A DNA stretch of 44,861 nt from Actinoplanes sp. NBRC 103695 (GCF_030269485.1 NZ_BSTL01000049.1:1-44861), one strand, 5' to 3'. Positions 25,121-34,338 are shown, counted from the first letter of the stretch. The notes: generated by a model not told the origin, from the letters alone. Numbers and translations are program-made.

Positions 25121-26541
25121 TGAGCTACCCCCTCGCCATACGTCAGCCCACCGGCCGCCGAGACGGGCTCATGCCCGAGCTGGCCCCGGACGCCAGCGAG
25201 ATCACCGTGGTCCGTCGCGTCCGCCGGGAGGTGGCCGAGCGGCTGACCCGCGCCACCCGGGCGCACGAGACCGCGACGGGTGCGGTGATGTCGGCCGCTG
25301 AGCAGCAGGCGACTACCCGAAAGCTGATCACCGCCGCGTTGGATGCGTACGCCGCCGAGGAGATGAACGCGGGCCGCCCGCCGCTGCGCCCCGATGCGGA
25401 GTCGCGGGTAGGGCGCGCGGTGGCGGACATGCTGCTGGGCGCCGGTGGTCTGCAACCGCTCCTGAACGACGAGCGGGTGGAGGACATTCACGCTAACGGC
25501 TGTGACCAGGTCTTCGTGCGCTACACCGACGGCACCCGCCGCCAGGTCGCCCCGATCGCCGACACGGACGCGGAGATGGTGGAGTTGATCCGCCGCCTCG
25601 CCGCTGACGCCGGCCGCGCCGAGACCGGCGGCGAAGGCGGCGAGGAACGCCGCTGGGACCGCGCCGCGCCGATCCTGAAGCTGCAGATGCCCGACGGCTC
25701 CCGGCTGCACGCGATCATGTCGGTCACCCCGCGCCCGGCGTTGTCGATCCGCCGTCACCACTACATCAAGGTCACCCTCGCTGACCTGGAACAGCTCGGC
25801 ACCCTCAACTCGGTGCTGCGCGAGTTGTTCGCCGCGGCGGTCCGCGCTCGGTTGAACACCCTCGCCGCCGGGCGCACCGGTGCCGGCAAGACCACGCTCC
25901 TACGCGCTCTGGCCACGCATATCGAGGCGCACGAGCGGATCGTGACCATTGAGGACACCTATGAGCTGGCGCTCAACGCGGACAAGGCGTTGCACCCCGA
26001 TGTGGTGCCGTTGCAGTCGCGGGAGGCCAACGTTGAAGGCGAAGGCGCGATCGGTATGAGCGAACTGTTCCGCTCCGGGCTACGAATGTCACCGGACCGG
26101 GTCATCGTCGGTGAGATCCGGGGCCACGAGGTCATCCCGATGCTTAACGCCATGTCGCAGGGCAACGACGGATCGTTGGGCACCATCCATGCCTCGTCGT
26201 CGGCCGGGGTGTTCGAGAAGCTCGCCCTGTACGCGGCACAGTCGCCGGAGCGCCTCGACCCGGCCACCACGAATCTGCTGGTCGCGGAGTCGGTGCACCT
26301 GGTGGTGCACCTCGCGTTGACCGATGCCGGGCGGCGGGTGGTCACCTCGGTCCGCGAAGTCGTGGACGCCGACGGGCTGTCTGTCGCCTCGAACGAGATC
26401 TTCCGGCCCGGACCGGACGGGCGGGCGGTCCCGGCGTCACCGCCGTCGACCGCGCTGCTGACCATTCTGGCCGGGGCGGGGTTCGACCCGCGCCTGTTGG
26501 ACGAGGCCCGCACCGCACCGGGCGGGGGGTGGACGTCGTGA
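25120..26541 (+). CDS. tadA: TadA secretion ATPase
   Basis: 473 residues of the type II/IV secretion ATPase superfamily. Walker A is GRTGAGKTT at about residue 250, the Asp-box region reads IVTIEDTYEL, and Walker B is VIVGEIRG at about 327, followed by a His-box GSLGTIHA. It is a cytoplasmic hexameric motor that drives pilin polymerisation with TadB/TadC. The ATG overlaps the tadZ stop (TGATG) after GGAGG. The motifs are intact, so it should be active. Confidence 0.95.
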   Translation: MSYPLAIRQPTGRRDGLMPELAPDASEITVVRRVRREVAERLTRATRAHETATGAVMSAAEQQATTRKLITAALDAYAAEEMNAGRPPLRPDAESRVGRAVADMLLGAGGLQPLLNDERVEDIHANGCDQVFVRYTDGTRRQVAPIADTDAEMVELIRRLAADAGRAETGGEGGEERRWDRAAPILKLQMPDGSRLHAIMSVTPRPALSIRRHHYIKVTLADLEQLGTLNSVLRELFAAAVRARLNTLAAGRTGAGKTTLLRALATHIEAHERIVTIEDTYELALNADKALHPDVVPLQSREANVEGEGAIGMSELFRSGLRMSPDRVIVGEIRGHEVIPMLNAMSQGNDGSLGTIHASSSAGVFEKLALYAAQSPERLDPATTNLLVAESVHLVVHLALTDAGRRVVTSVREVVDADGLSVASNEIFRPGPDGRAVPASPPSTALLTILAGAGFDPRLLDEARTAPGGGWTS

Positions 26542-27434
26542 CGTTGACGGTGCCCCTGGCCGCGATGCTCGGGCTCGGGACGGCGTTCGGGGTCGTGCTG
26601 GTCGTGGTCGGGCTGACGGGCCGTGACAACGGGCCCGCCGACTCCGACACCGAGTCGTGGCTGTCGAGGTTCGCCTCCGGCCGTGGCCCGGTTGACCGCC
26701 GCCGGGTAGCGGTGTGTGTGGCCGTGGGTGTGCTGGTGGCTGTGCTGACCCGCTGGCCGGTCGCGGCCGTGCTGTGCGCCATCGGGGCGTGGGTGCTACC
26801 GGCGGTCATCGGTCCGGACCGTGACCACGCCCGCCGGGTCGCCCGTATCGAAGCCATCGCCACCTGGACCGAGGCGCTCCGCGACAACCTGTCGGGCGCG
26901 GCCGGGCTCGAGCAGGCCATCACCACCAGCGCCATCGAATCCCCCGAGCCGATCCGCGACGAAGTGACCCGGCTGGCCACCCGCCTGCAGCGCAGTTGGC
27001 GGCTGACGGCGGCGTTGCGGGCGTTCGCCGCCGAGCTGGCCGACCCCACCGCCGACCTCGTCGTGGCCGGCCTACTCATGGCCGCCCGTGGAAGTGCAGG
27101 GCAGCTCGGCGAGGTGCTGGGCGAGCTGGCCGCCTCCGCACGGGCGAAGGTCGCCTCCCGGCAGCGCATCGCGGCCAGCCGCAAAAGCAACCGCACGAGC
27201 GCCCGGGTCATCGTCGGCGTCACCCTGGCCATGGCCGCGTTCCTCACTCTCGCCAACCGGGGCTACTTGGCACCGTTCGACACCGCAACGGGGCAACTCG
27301 TCCTGCTCGCGGCCGGAGGCTGCTTCGGATTCGCGTTCTTCTGGCTCGCAAAGCTGATGCGGGACCGCGACAGCGCGCGGGTGCTGCAGAACGTCGCCGG
27401 TGACCCGCACCGGGAGGCGGTGGTGCGGTCATGA
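26538..27434 (+). CDS. tadB: TadB inner-membrane platform protein
   Basis: 298 residues from a GTG at 26538 that overlaps the tadA stop (GTGA); a GTG at 26529 is also in frame. Two N-terminal spans (LAAMLGLGTAFGVVLVVVGL and a second near 60-85), a type II secretion F domain (ATWTEALRDNLSGAAGLEQAI), and two C-terminal spans match TadB. It forms the membrane platform with TadC and couples to the TadA motor. The next gene begins inside its stop (ATGA). Confidence 0.9.
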   Translation: MTLTVPLAAMLGLGTAFGVVLVVVGLTGRDNGPADSDTESWLSRFASGRGPVDRRRVAVCVAVGVLVAVLTRWPVAAVLCAIGAWVLPAVIGPDRDHARRVARIEAIATWTEALRDNLSGAAGLEQAITTSAIESPEPIRDEVTRLATRLQRSWRLTAALRAFAAELADPTADLVVAGLLMAARGSAGQLGEVLGELAASARAKVASRQRIAASRKSNRTSARVIVGVTLAMAAFLTLANRGYLAPFDTATGQLVLLAAGGCFGFAFFWLAKLMRDRDSARVLQNVAGDPHREAVVRS

Positions 27435-28327
27435 TCGGATCGTTGGTGTTCGGCCTCGGCACCGGCGTCGGGCTGTGGCTCATCGTCGTGGGCTGGCGGC
27501 CCCGCCCGCCACGGCTGGGCGAGGCCCTCGACGCCCCGTACGGGCTGACCCGTCAGGCGCAGGTTGACGCCGAGACCGCCGGGGCAGGGTGGGCCGGACG
27601 GTGGGGCCGCCCGGCGGTGCGCTGGCTGCGCCGCCTCGGCCTGCCCACCACCGGCACCCGCCGCGACCTGGCGACTGTGGATAAGCCTGTGGATATCCAC
27701 CTCGCGGAGCAGGCCACGGCCACCGTCTTCGGCCTGCTCGTCCCGCCGGTATTCGCCATGCTGCTCACCTTCGCCGGGACCGGCCCCGGGTTCGCCATGC
27801 CCGCCGCCGCAAGTCTGATCCTTGGTGTGGCCGGGTTCCTGGCTCCGGAGCTGTCGGTCCGCAGCGAGGCGGCACAGCACCGGACGGCGTTTCGTGACGC
27901 GCTGAGCTCGTTTTTGGATCTGGTGGTGATCAGCCTCGCCGCCGGGTCCGGCGTTGACCAGGCCCTGGACGAGGCCGCCTCGGTGGGGTCCGGACCGGCC
28001 TATGCGGAGATCCGCTACGCCCTCACCGAAGCGAGGTTGGCCCGGGTGCCGCCGTGGGACACCCTCGCCCTGCTCGGGCAGCGCCTCGCCGTGCCGGAGT
28101 TGCGGCAGCTCGCCGCGACCGTCGGCATGGCCGGCAGCGAAGGCGCCCGGGTCCGCTCGTCGCTGCGCTCCCGCGCGGTCGCGATGCGCGACAAACGGCT
28201 CACCGACGCCGAAGGCGAGGCCAACGCCGCGACCGAACGCATGAGCCTCCCCATCGTCGCCCTGTTCGCCGGGTTCCTGATCTTCCTCGGCTATCCCGCC
28301 CTGGCTGCCGTCCTCGGCGGCCTCTGA
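27431..28327 (+). CDS. tadC: TadC inner-membrane platform protein
   Basis: 298 residues. One N-terminal span, a central pair of spans, the T2SS F domain (FRDALSSFLDLVVISLAAGSGVDQALDEA) and a final span (PIVALFAGFLIFLGYPALAAVL). This is the partner of TadB, from which it starts at an ATGA overlap. The DKRLTDAEGEANAATERMSLP segment before the last span is typical of the family. Confidence 0.9.
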   Translation: MIGSLVFGLGTGVGLWLIVVGWRPRPPRLGEALDAPYGLTRQAQVDAETAGAGWAGRWGRPAVRWLRRLGLPTTGTRRDLATVDKPVDIHLAEQATATVFGLLVPPVFAMLLTFAGTGPGFAMPAAASLILGVAGFLAPELSVRSEAAQHRTAFRDALSSFLDLVVISLAAGSGVDQALDEAASVGSGPAYAEIRYALTEARLARVPPWDTLALLGQRLAVPELRQLAATVGMAGSEGARVRSSLRSRAVAMRDKRLTDAEGEANAATERMSLPIVALFAGFLIFLGYPALAAVLGGL

Positions 28328-28360
28328 ACCCGTCAGTTCACCGAACCCGGAGGTCCTGTC

Positions 28361-28552
28361 ATGTCCGCCCTGTTGAGCTACCTGAGCGCCGAGATCCGGC
28401 ACCGCTGGACGGCGGTCCGCGACACCAAAGACGGCGGCTACTCCACCGAAGCCGTCCTGGTCACCGCCCTGCTCGTCCTCGCGGCCATCGCGGTGATCGG
28501 CATCATCGTCACCAAGGTCACCAGCAAAGCCAACACGATCAACCTCGGCTGA
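28361..28552 (+). CDS. Flp-like major pilin candidate
   Basis: 63 residues. A basic leader of about 26 residues ends in DG-GYSTE; cleavage between the two Gly would leave Glu at +5, the hallmark of type IV/Flp pilins. The hydrophobic helix AVLVTALLVLAAIAVIGIIV follows. The ribosome site GGAGG is strong, consistent with a highly made subunit. Its location directly after tadC and its small size make it the likely main pilus subunit, processed by the A24 peptidase at 20246-20965. Confidence 0.85.
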   Translation: MSALLSYLSAEIRHRWTAVRDTKDGGYSTEAVLVTALLVLAAIAVIGIIVTKVTSKANTINLG

Positions 28553-28555
28553 ACC

Positions 28556-29035
28556 ATGCCCACGGTGACCATCCTCCGAGACCGCCGTGCCGCGCGCATC
28601 TCCTCCCCCGCGCGCGGCACGGCCGGGCGGCTCCGTGCCCGCTGGCGGCGCGTCGCCGAGCGTTCCGACGCTGGCGCGGCCACGGCCGAGCTGGTCATCG
28701 CCATGCCCTTGTTGCTGCTCATCGTCATGTTCGTCATCCAGGCCGGAGTGTGGATGCACGCCACCCACATCGCCCAGGCCGCCGCCACCAGGGCAGCGAG
28801 CACCGCCTCCGCCTACCAATCCAACGCCGGAGCCGGGCAAGGCGCCGGCGCGGACACCCTCGCCGCGATCGGCAGCGGCGTACTGAAGAACCCCTCCGTG
28901 TCGGTCACCCGCACCGCCACCGAGGCCCGCGTCGAGGTCCGAGGGACCGCCCAAACCGTCGTCCCCGGCATCCACTGGCGGGTCTCCACCGTGGTCGTAC
29001 GGCCCGTCGAGCGCTGGACCGGAGCCGATCAATGA
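28556..29035 (+). CDS. TadE-like pseudopilin
   Basis: 159 residues. A basic N terminus precedes DAGAATAELVIAMPLLLLIVMFVIQAG, the TadE-type signal with Glu early in the hydrophobic helix. The rest is a small extracytoplasmic domain ending in a Val/Arg-rich strand region. TadE-type proteins are minor pilins needed for Flp assembly. It begins 3 bp after the Flp-like gene and overlaps the next gene by four bases. Confidence 0.85.
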   Translation: MPTVTILRDRRAARISSPARGTAGRLRARWRRVAERSDAGAATAELVIAMPLLLLIVMFVIQAGVWMHATHIAQAAATRAASTASAYQSNAGAGQGAGADTLAAIGSGVLKNPSVSVTRTATEARVEVRGTAQTVVPGIHWRVSTVVVRPVERWTGADQ

Positions 29036-29622
29036 CCGCCCCGGACTTGGTGCCTTCGGCCGGCGCGTCCGAGTTCGCCGCGGGCGTCGCGGACCTCGTC
29101 GCCTACGCCCCACGACCCCACCAAGAAAGGCGACTGATGTCGGGAAGTGCCCGTGGTGGCGTCGTGATTCGACTTCGGGCCGCCGTGTCCGACCGGTGGC
29201 GGGTGCTGGCCGCGACACCCGATGCCGGGGCCAGCACCGCCGAGATGGCGCTGCTTACCCCGCTGCTGATCATGTTGCTGTTGCTGGTGGTGTTGTGCGG
29301 CCGGTTGGCCTCCGCGCAGATCGATACCGACGCCGCCGCGAGTAGCGGCGCCCGCTCCGGATCACTGGCCCGCAGCCAGGCGGCGGCGGTCGCGGGCGCG
29401 GAACGCACCGCACGCGCCAGCCTCGCCGCCCAAGGCGTGACCTGCCAGTCCACCGAGGTCAGCGTGAGCACCGGCGGGTTACGGCCGGGCGGGGCGGTCA
29501 CCGTGACCGTCTCGTGTCGGGTTCGCCTGTCGGATTTGGTGCTGCTGAAGGTGCCCGGGAGTCGGGTGGTCCAGTCCAGCGCTACCTCGCCCATCGACCA
29601 GTGGATCGGAGGTGCCCCGTGA
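29032..29622 (+). CDS. second TadE/TadF-like pseudopilin
   Basis: 196 residues from an ATG at 29032 (ATGA overlap, GGAG upstream). The pilin-type helix TPDAGASTAEMALLTPLLIMLLLLV starts at about residue 63. An internal ATG at 29137, with AAGAAAGG 6 nt upstream, gives 161 residues and a more usual leader length; both starts are credible. The C-terminal half has a Cys pair (VTCQS and VSCRV) that could form a disulfide in the extracytoplasmic domain. Confidence 0.8.
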   Translation: MTAPDLVPSAGASEFAAGVADLVAYAPRPHQERRLMSGSARGGVVIRLRAAVSDRWRVLAATPDAGASTAEMALLTPLLIMLLLLVVLCGRLASAQIDTDAAASSGARSGSLARSQAAAVAGAERTARASLAAQGVTCQSTEVSVSTGGLRPGGAVTVTVSCRVRLSDLVLLKVPGSRVVQSSATSPIDQWIGGAP

Positions 29623-30077
29623 GGCGACACATCCGCACGGTGACCCGGTGGCTGCAGGACCGTACCGGAGGGTCAGACGCCGGGCAGGTGACCCCGTTCG
29701 TGGTGCTGCTCAGCGTCGCCCTGCTCGCCGTGGCCGGGCTGGTCCTCGACGCCGGACTGGCCATCTCCGCCAAGGTGCAGGCCCTCGAGATCGCACAGTC
29801 GGCTGCCCGCGCCGGAGCCCAACAGCTCGACCTGTACGCCTACCGCACCAGCGGCGTCACCCGCCTGGACACCGGCCGCGCCGCCTCGACCGCCCGTTCC
29901 TGGCTCGAATCGGCCGGAATTGCCGGGGACGCCTCCGCAACGGCGACCACCGTCACCGTCACCGTCCGGCGGACCAGCCGCACCCAGATCCTGCAACTCG
30001 TCGGCGTACGTGGCCTGCACGTATCCGCTACCGCGACCGCGACCGCTGTGCACGGCGTCACCGGCCCCAACACCTGA
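29619..30077 (+). CDS. TadG-like pseudopilin
   Basis: 152 residues from a GTG overlapping the previous stop (GTGA). The segment SDAGQVTPFVVLLSVALLAVAGLVLDAGLA matches the N-terminal helix of TadE/G-like proteins, followed by QALEIAQSAARAGAQQLD and a small beta-rich tail. In actinomycetes these short forms replace the larger proteobacterial TadG. A 27-bp gap separates it from the LysM protein gene. Confidence 0.83.
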   Translation: MRRHIRTVTRWLQDRTGGSDAGQVTPFVVLLSVALLAVAGLVLDAGLAISAKVQALEIAQSAARAGAQQLDLYAYRTSGVTRLDTGRAASTARSWLESAGIAGDASATATTVTVTVRRTSRTQILQLVGVRGLHVSATATATAVHGVTGPNT

Positions 30078-30104
30078 CCCGCTCTCGACAAAAGGGGTTC
30101 GAGC

Positions 30105-32993
30105 ATGACGCGCGCCTTCGCCACGGTCGGCCGGCTGCTTCGAGCCGGGGCCGCCCTCGCCCTCCTGGCCGGATTCACTGCCGGGGTGCCGTGGCTGTTG
30201 ACCGCCTCGGCCGGGTGGCCGCTGAGCTGGATCGGCTGGCCGCACCTCGCGCAGGTCCCCGGGCTGGCCGAGCTGATCGGCGCGGTGACGAATCCCTGGT
30301 CGGATCAGATGATCCTCGCCATGCTGGCCTCGATCGGCTGGGTGCTGTGGTTGATCTTCGTCCGCCACGTGATCATCGAGATCATCGAGGCGAGCGCGGA
30401 CGCTGCCGCAGCCCGGCGTGGACAGCGCCGAGCGCCGGTCGGCGGGCGTGGCCCGATCCGCTGGGTGGCTGCCGTGCTGGTCGGCGCGATCATCGGCGCG
30501 GTGCTGTTCGACGCCGCCCGCGCCGTCACCGGCACCACTGGCACCAGCGCCGCCGCCGCTGCCGACGCCGCCGCGCGCCGCCCCGCCGTCACCGTCGCGG
30601 CACCGGCACCGGCCCCAGCCGTGGCCGTGGCCGCCCCGGTCGCGCATACCGGCCCGCGCCCGGCCATCACCGTCCACACCGACGCCGCCACGACGATGCC
30701 GAGGCTTGCCTCTGCCGCCCACCAGGACACCGCCGTGCCCTCATGGGCGCGCGACGCCCCCGGCGGGGTCCACCCCGTCAAGGCTGGAGACAACCTGTGG
30801 GACATCGCCGCCGACAAGCTCGGCGACCCGCACCGCTGGCGCGAGATCTACACCCTCAACCGGGGACACGTTCAGGCCAACGGCTACGCCCTGACCGACC
30901 CCGACGAGATCCATGTCGGCTGGGTCCTCGCTCTACCCGCCCGCAAGGCTGCCCCCGCCCATCACGAGACGGCACCGGCCGAGCCCGCCGACCCGGCTCC
31001 GGCCGAGACCGGCCCCGCGGCCGGTGGTTCCGCCGCCGCCGCCAGTCCCAGCGGCCCGGCCAGCCCGGCACCGTCCACGGCCGCGCCTTCCGCCACGGTG
31101 ACGACGCCGGGCACGGCTGCGCCCACCTCGGACGCATCCGCCCCGGGCGAGCACACCGAGTCACACGATGATCAGCAGGTGGGGGTCACGTTGCCGTCGC
31201 AAGGCTGGATCAGCCTGGGGCTCGCCGCAACGATCGCGGCCGTCGCCGGACTGCTGCGCCTGCACCGTCGCCGCCGCGCCCGCCTTGGTGCGCGCATCGG
31301 CGTAGGGACCGGCCCGACCCGACCGCCCGTCCCGCCGGAGTTGGCACTCGCCGACGCCGCCGGCCGCCGCGACCTCACCCCGGAGGCCGACCCGGACGGC
31401 TTTGACGAACAGCCTCGCCCTACCGTCCGTCCGATCGCGCCGGTGCTGCCCGCTCCGATCGGCGTGGACGCGTCCGGCAAGGAGGTGAGCCTGTTCACGC
31501 TGCCCGGCCCCGGCCTCGCCCTGCGCGGACCGGGTGCTGACGCCGTGGCCCGTGCCGTGCTCGGCAGCGCCCTCGCCACCGGCGTCTACGACCCTGCCGC
31601 CGTGCGGCCCGTCGTGATCACCACCCCGGACACCCTCGCCCGGCTGCTGCCCGACGGCGCCGAGCCGACCGGGCTGGACCCGCACGGCGTCACATTCGAC
31701 GGTGAACGGCTGCTCGTGCTGGCCGACACCGCCGCCGCTGTCACCCACGCCGAGGAGGAGATGATCGGACGACGAAGGTTGCTCGACACCTTCGACGCCG
31801 ACACGATCACCGACCTCAACGCCCGCGATGACCACATCGAGCACCAGCCGCCCTACGTCCTGCTCATCGAAGGCGCTCACCGGTACACGGGCCGGGTCGC
31901 GGCCGTCGCCGCGCACCGCGCCGCGCTGCATCTGCACCCGGTCGTGCTCGGCGACCTCGACGGCGCCCCGACCATCGAGGTCGCCGCCGACGGCACTGTG
32001 CCCGGTGGCGGCCGGTTGGCGACGCTCGCCGCCTCCGACCTGGCGCAGCTCCTGGCCATGATCGCCGAAGCCGCCGCCCGGCCCGAACCCGGCACCGACA
32101 TCGACGAGCCCACCGACATCGACCCGGCGAACCCGCCGCCAGAATCGCCGGAGGCGGGCGAGGACACCCCGGCCGTGGACCTCGCATCGGCGCCGGATCT
32201 GCCCGCCGCCAGCACTGACTCCCCGGCGCTGGCCCGCCTTACCGTGCTCGGTGCGGTCACCCTGACCACCGACAGCGGACCGATCACCACCGGCATGCGC
32301 TCCGGTTCCTACGCCGCTCTGGCCCTGATGGCCGCGCGCCCCCACGGACGCACCCTCGCCCAGCTCGGTGCCGACCTGCACCCCGATACCGACCCGGCCG
32401 CCGCTGCCAAACGCGTCCGCACCGACATCAACACCGTGCGCCGGGTCCTGCGCACCGCGACCGGCGCCGCCAAAGCGAAGTTCGTCCTCTACGACGCCGC
32501 CACTGGCCGCTACCGGATTGATCCCGACACCATCGAGGTCGACCTGTGGCGGATGCTCACCGCGATCGGTACGGCCAACACAGCCACCGACGACACCGCC
32601 GCCCTGACCGCCCTACGCGAGGCCGCCGACCTGTACGCCGGGGACTTCGCCGAAGGACAGGACCGGAGCTGGGTCACCGACTACGCCACCACCCACCGCG
32701 ACCAGATCCTCAACGTGTACGCCCGCATCGCCGAACTCCTCGAGCCCGACCAGCCTGACGCGGCGGTCGCCGCGCTGGAGACCGCTCTGCGCCACGACCC
32801 GGTCAACGAGGAGCTGTACCAGCGCATCATCCGCATCCACGGCCGCCAGCACCGGCCCGACGCGGTCCGGCGCACCCTGCGCCGCCTGGAGGCCCAGCTC
32901 GCTGACCTTGGCGACGCCGAACCCTCCGAGGCCACCCGCCGCATCGCCGACCGGCAACTGCGCCACACTGTCACGTCCGGACCACGAGCATGA
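30105..32993 (+). CDS. membrane LysM protein with SARP/BTAD-like C terminus
   Basis: 962 residues. Transmembrane spans lie near 10-32, 69-90 and 119-137. A LysM domain at about 221-275 (HPVKAGDNLWDIAADKLGDP) should bind peptidoglycan glycans. A Pro/Ala/Thr-rich stretch (285-355) and a fourth span near 365-385 follow. The last 250 residues carry a SARP-type DNA-binding-like region from about 709 and a bacterial transcriptional activation domain (DLWRMLTAI through LRRLEAQLADLG). The four spans leave the C-terminal domains cytoplasmic if LysM is outside. ATG follows AAAGGGG. It may link cell wall state to gene control or to pilus anchoring; this is inference. Confidence 0.88.
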   Translation: MTRAFATVGRLLRAGAALALLAGFTAGVPWLLTASAGWPLSWIGWPHLAQVPGLAELIGAVTNPWSDQMILAMLASIGWVLWLIFVRHVIIEIIEASADAAAARRGQRRAPVGGRGPIRWVAAVLVGAIIGAVLFDAARAVTGTTGTSAAAAADAAARRPAVTVAAPAPAPAVAVAAPVAHTGPRPAITVHTDAATTMPRLASAAHQDTAVPSWARDAPGGVHPVKAGDNLWDIAADKLGDPHRWREIYTLNRGHVQANGYALTDPDEIHVGWVLALPARKAAPAHHETAPAEPADPAPAETGPAAGGSAAAASPSGPASPAPSTAAPSATVTTPGTAAPTSDASAPGEHTESHDDQQVGVTLPSQGWISLGLAATIAAVAGLLRLHRRRRARLGARIGVGTGPTRPPVPPELALADAAGRRDLTPEADPDGFDEQPRPTVRPIAPVLPAPIGVDASGKEVSLFTLPGPGLALRGPGADAVARAVLGSALATGVYDPAAVRPVVITTPDTLARLLPDGAEPTGLDPHGVTFDGERLLVLADTAAAVTHAEEEMIGRRRLLDTFDADTITDLNARDDHIEHQPPYVLLIEGAHRYTGRVAAVAAHRAALHLHPVVLGDLDGAPTIEVAADGTVPGGGRLATLAASDLAQLLAMIAEAAARPEPGTDIDEPTDIDPANPPPESPEAGEDTPAVDLASAPDLPAASTDSPALARLTVLGAVTLTTDSGPITTGMRSGSYAALALMAARPHGRTLAQLGADLHPDTDPAAAAKRVRTDINTVRRVLRTATGAAKAKFVLYDAATGRYRIDPDTIEVDLWRMLTAIGTANTATDDTAALTALREAADLYAGDFAEGQDRSWVTDYATTHRDQILNVYARIAELLEPDQPDAAVAALETALRHDPVNEELYQRIIRIHGRQHRPDAVRRTLRRLEAQLADLGDAEPSEATRRIADRQLRHTVTSGPRA

Positions 32994-33808
32994 ACGAGCC
33001 ACGCCTACGCCGGCTGCGGTGGGGAGTCCGGGGAGCCTTGCTCGTCGGCGTCGCCGCCTCGGTGACCGCGAACATCCTGCACGCCCGCGACAACCCCATC
33101 AGCCAGGCCATCGCGGCATGGCCGCCGCTGGCCCTGCTCCTGACCGTCGAGCTAATCTCCCGCGTCCCGATCCACTCCAAGACCCTCGCCTTCGTACGGT
33201 TCTCCGCAACCGCCGTCATCGCGGGTATCGCGGCGTGGGTGTCCTACTGGCACATGGCGGCCGTCGCCGCCCGCTACGGCGAGACCAGCGCCTCGCCCTA
33301 CCTGCTGCCGCTGTCGGTCGACGGGTTGATCGTCGTCGCGAGCATCTGCCTGGTCGAACTCACCGCCCGCATCACCGACGCCGAGCAACCCGACCTCGCC
33401 GACCAAGCGGCGCCAGCGTCAGGGGCCCACAAACAACCCGCAGACCAACCCGGTCACGAGCCCGACCAGGAGGCGTCCGACACCCGCCCGGACCTACACG
33501 ACGTGGATCCACTCGATCATGACGGCCGCGGCGATGACGATGCCGCGTCGGGTGATGCACTGCCGGACGCCGAGTCTGGCGGCGACGGCCCCGACCTCGC
33601 CGATGACCTGGTGCCGCTGCTGCCCGCCGCACGCGCCGCCCGCGACGAGCTGATGCGCGAGGGTGCGACGGTGGGTCGAGACGCCCTCGCCGCCCGGCTG
33701 CGCCGCAACGGCACGCCGATCCGCAACACCCGCGTCTCGGAACTTCTCGCCGCGCTGAAAGCCGAAACACAGTCTGACAACGACGCCCGCCCGAAGGCAT
33801 CGGTATGA
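32990..33808 (+). CDS. DUF2637 membrane protein
   Basis: 272 residues with four spans in the first 125 residues (ALLVGVAASVTANILHA, AWPPLALLLTVELI, ATAVIAGIAAWVSYWH, LSVDGLIVVASICLVEL), matching DUF2637, which is common on actinomycete conjugative elements. A long acidic Asp-rich linker follows, then a C-terminal helical segment (EGATVGRDALAARLRRNGTPIRNTRVSELL) that looks like a small winged helix. It overlaps the LysM/BTAD gene at ATGA and is the last gene of the tad operon. Its function is unknown. Confidence 0.85.
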   Translation: MNEPRLRRLRWGVRGALLVGVAASVTANILHARDNPISQAIAAWPPLALLLTVELISRVPIHSKTLAFVRFSATAVIAGIAAWVSYWHMAAVAARYGETSASPYLLPLSVDGLIVVASICLVELTARITDAEQPDLADQAAPASGAHKQPADQPGHEPDQEASDTRPDLHDVDPLDHDGRGDDDAASGDALPDAESGGDGPDLADDLVPLLPAARAARDELMREGATVGRDALAARLRRNGTPIRNTRVSELLAALKAETQSDNDARPKASV

Positions 33809-33845
33809 GGATCGCGGCCGGTGCGGGCGGCGCGGGCCGCCGTGA

Positions 33846-34043
33846 GCGGGTTTCGTTTACCTGCGCGACGACGTCGACCAGCTCATGACCGAGGTTGGCC
33901 AGGTCCTTGCCGGGCCAGCAAGCCCACGACCAACTACTACGTGAGCACACCCACGACATCAACGAACGCGCCAGATGCCTCGACGTGGAACGCCGCCTCA
34001 TCACCATGTTGAGCTGGATCGATGAAGTCCTGGCGACACGAGC
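33846..34043 (+). pseudogene. frameshifted gene remnant
   Basis: Between the DUF2637 gene and a minus-strand gene, one frame reads FVYLRDDVDQLMTEVGQVLAG and the next continues as QQAHDQLLREHTHDINERAR and on to WIDEVLATRA. The join lies at the GGG run 33912-33914, where removing one G restores one reading. The text looks like an amphipathic helical protein. No start codon or ribosome site is visible. It is best seen as a decayed gene; the family is not recognised. Confidence 0.35.
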
Positions 34044-34062
34044 CGTCCGATTTCTCCTGCTA

Positions 34063-34338
34063 TCAACGGCGCCGGAGGTAGAGAGCTGCCACTGCCATCG
34101 CCGATGTCGCCACTGCTCCCAACACCGTAAGCGCGTAGCGGATGGTGCCCTCCTGGATCGCCGCGACTCCGGCCGCGACGAGGATGGAGCAGATGCCACT
34201 CCCGACGCTCCCGATAGCCAGCAACGCAGCCTTCGCCACGGAGTGCCCATGATCGGTAGCGCCATGGTCGGCCTGACCGGCAGGCTCCCCATGATCAGGC
34301 GTGCGCGGCTCAGGACCCCTCGGCGTAACACCAGTCAT
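34063..34338 (-). CDS. small membrane protein (91 aa)
   Basis: 91 residues with a His/Pro/Gly-rich N terminus of about 32 residues and two hydrophobic spans (AALLAIGSVGSGICSILVAAGVAAI and ALTVLGAVATSAMAVAALYL), ending in a basic YLRRR. The ATG at 34338 has GAGGGGA about 8 nt upstream. It is isolated: the neighbours on both sides face the other way or are absent. No family is recognised. The hairpin at 34390-34409 lies in its upstream region. Confidence 0.6.
   Translation of the reverse strand: MTGVTPRGPEPRTPDHGEPAGQADHGATDHGHSVAKAALLAIGSVGSGICSILVAAGVAAIQEGTIRYALTVLGAVATSAMAVAALYLRRR

Noticed and set aside
28054..29031. 5' part of a 522-codon plus-strand frame
   Set aside because: Only the part from 29032 reads as a pseudopilin; the upstream part is a shadow of tadC, Flp and TadE genes.
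27263..29218. 651-codon open frame on the minus strand
   Set aside because: Gly/Asp/Arg-rich shadow antisense to tadC and the pseudopilin genes; no domain or ribosome site.
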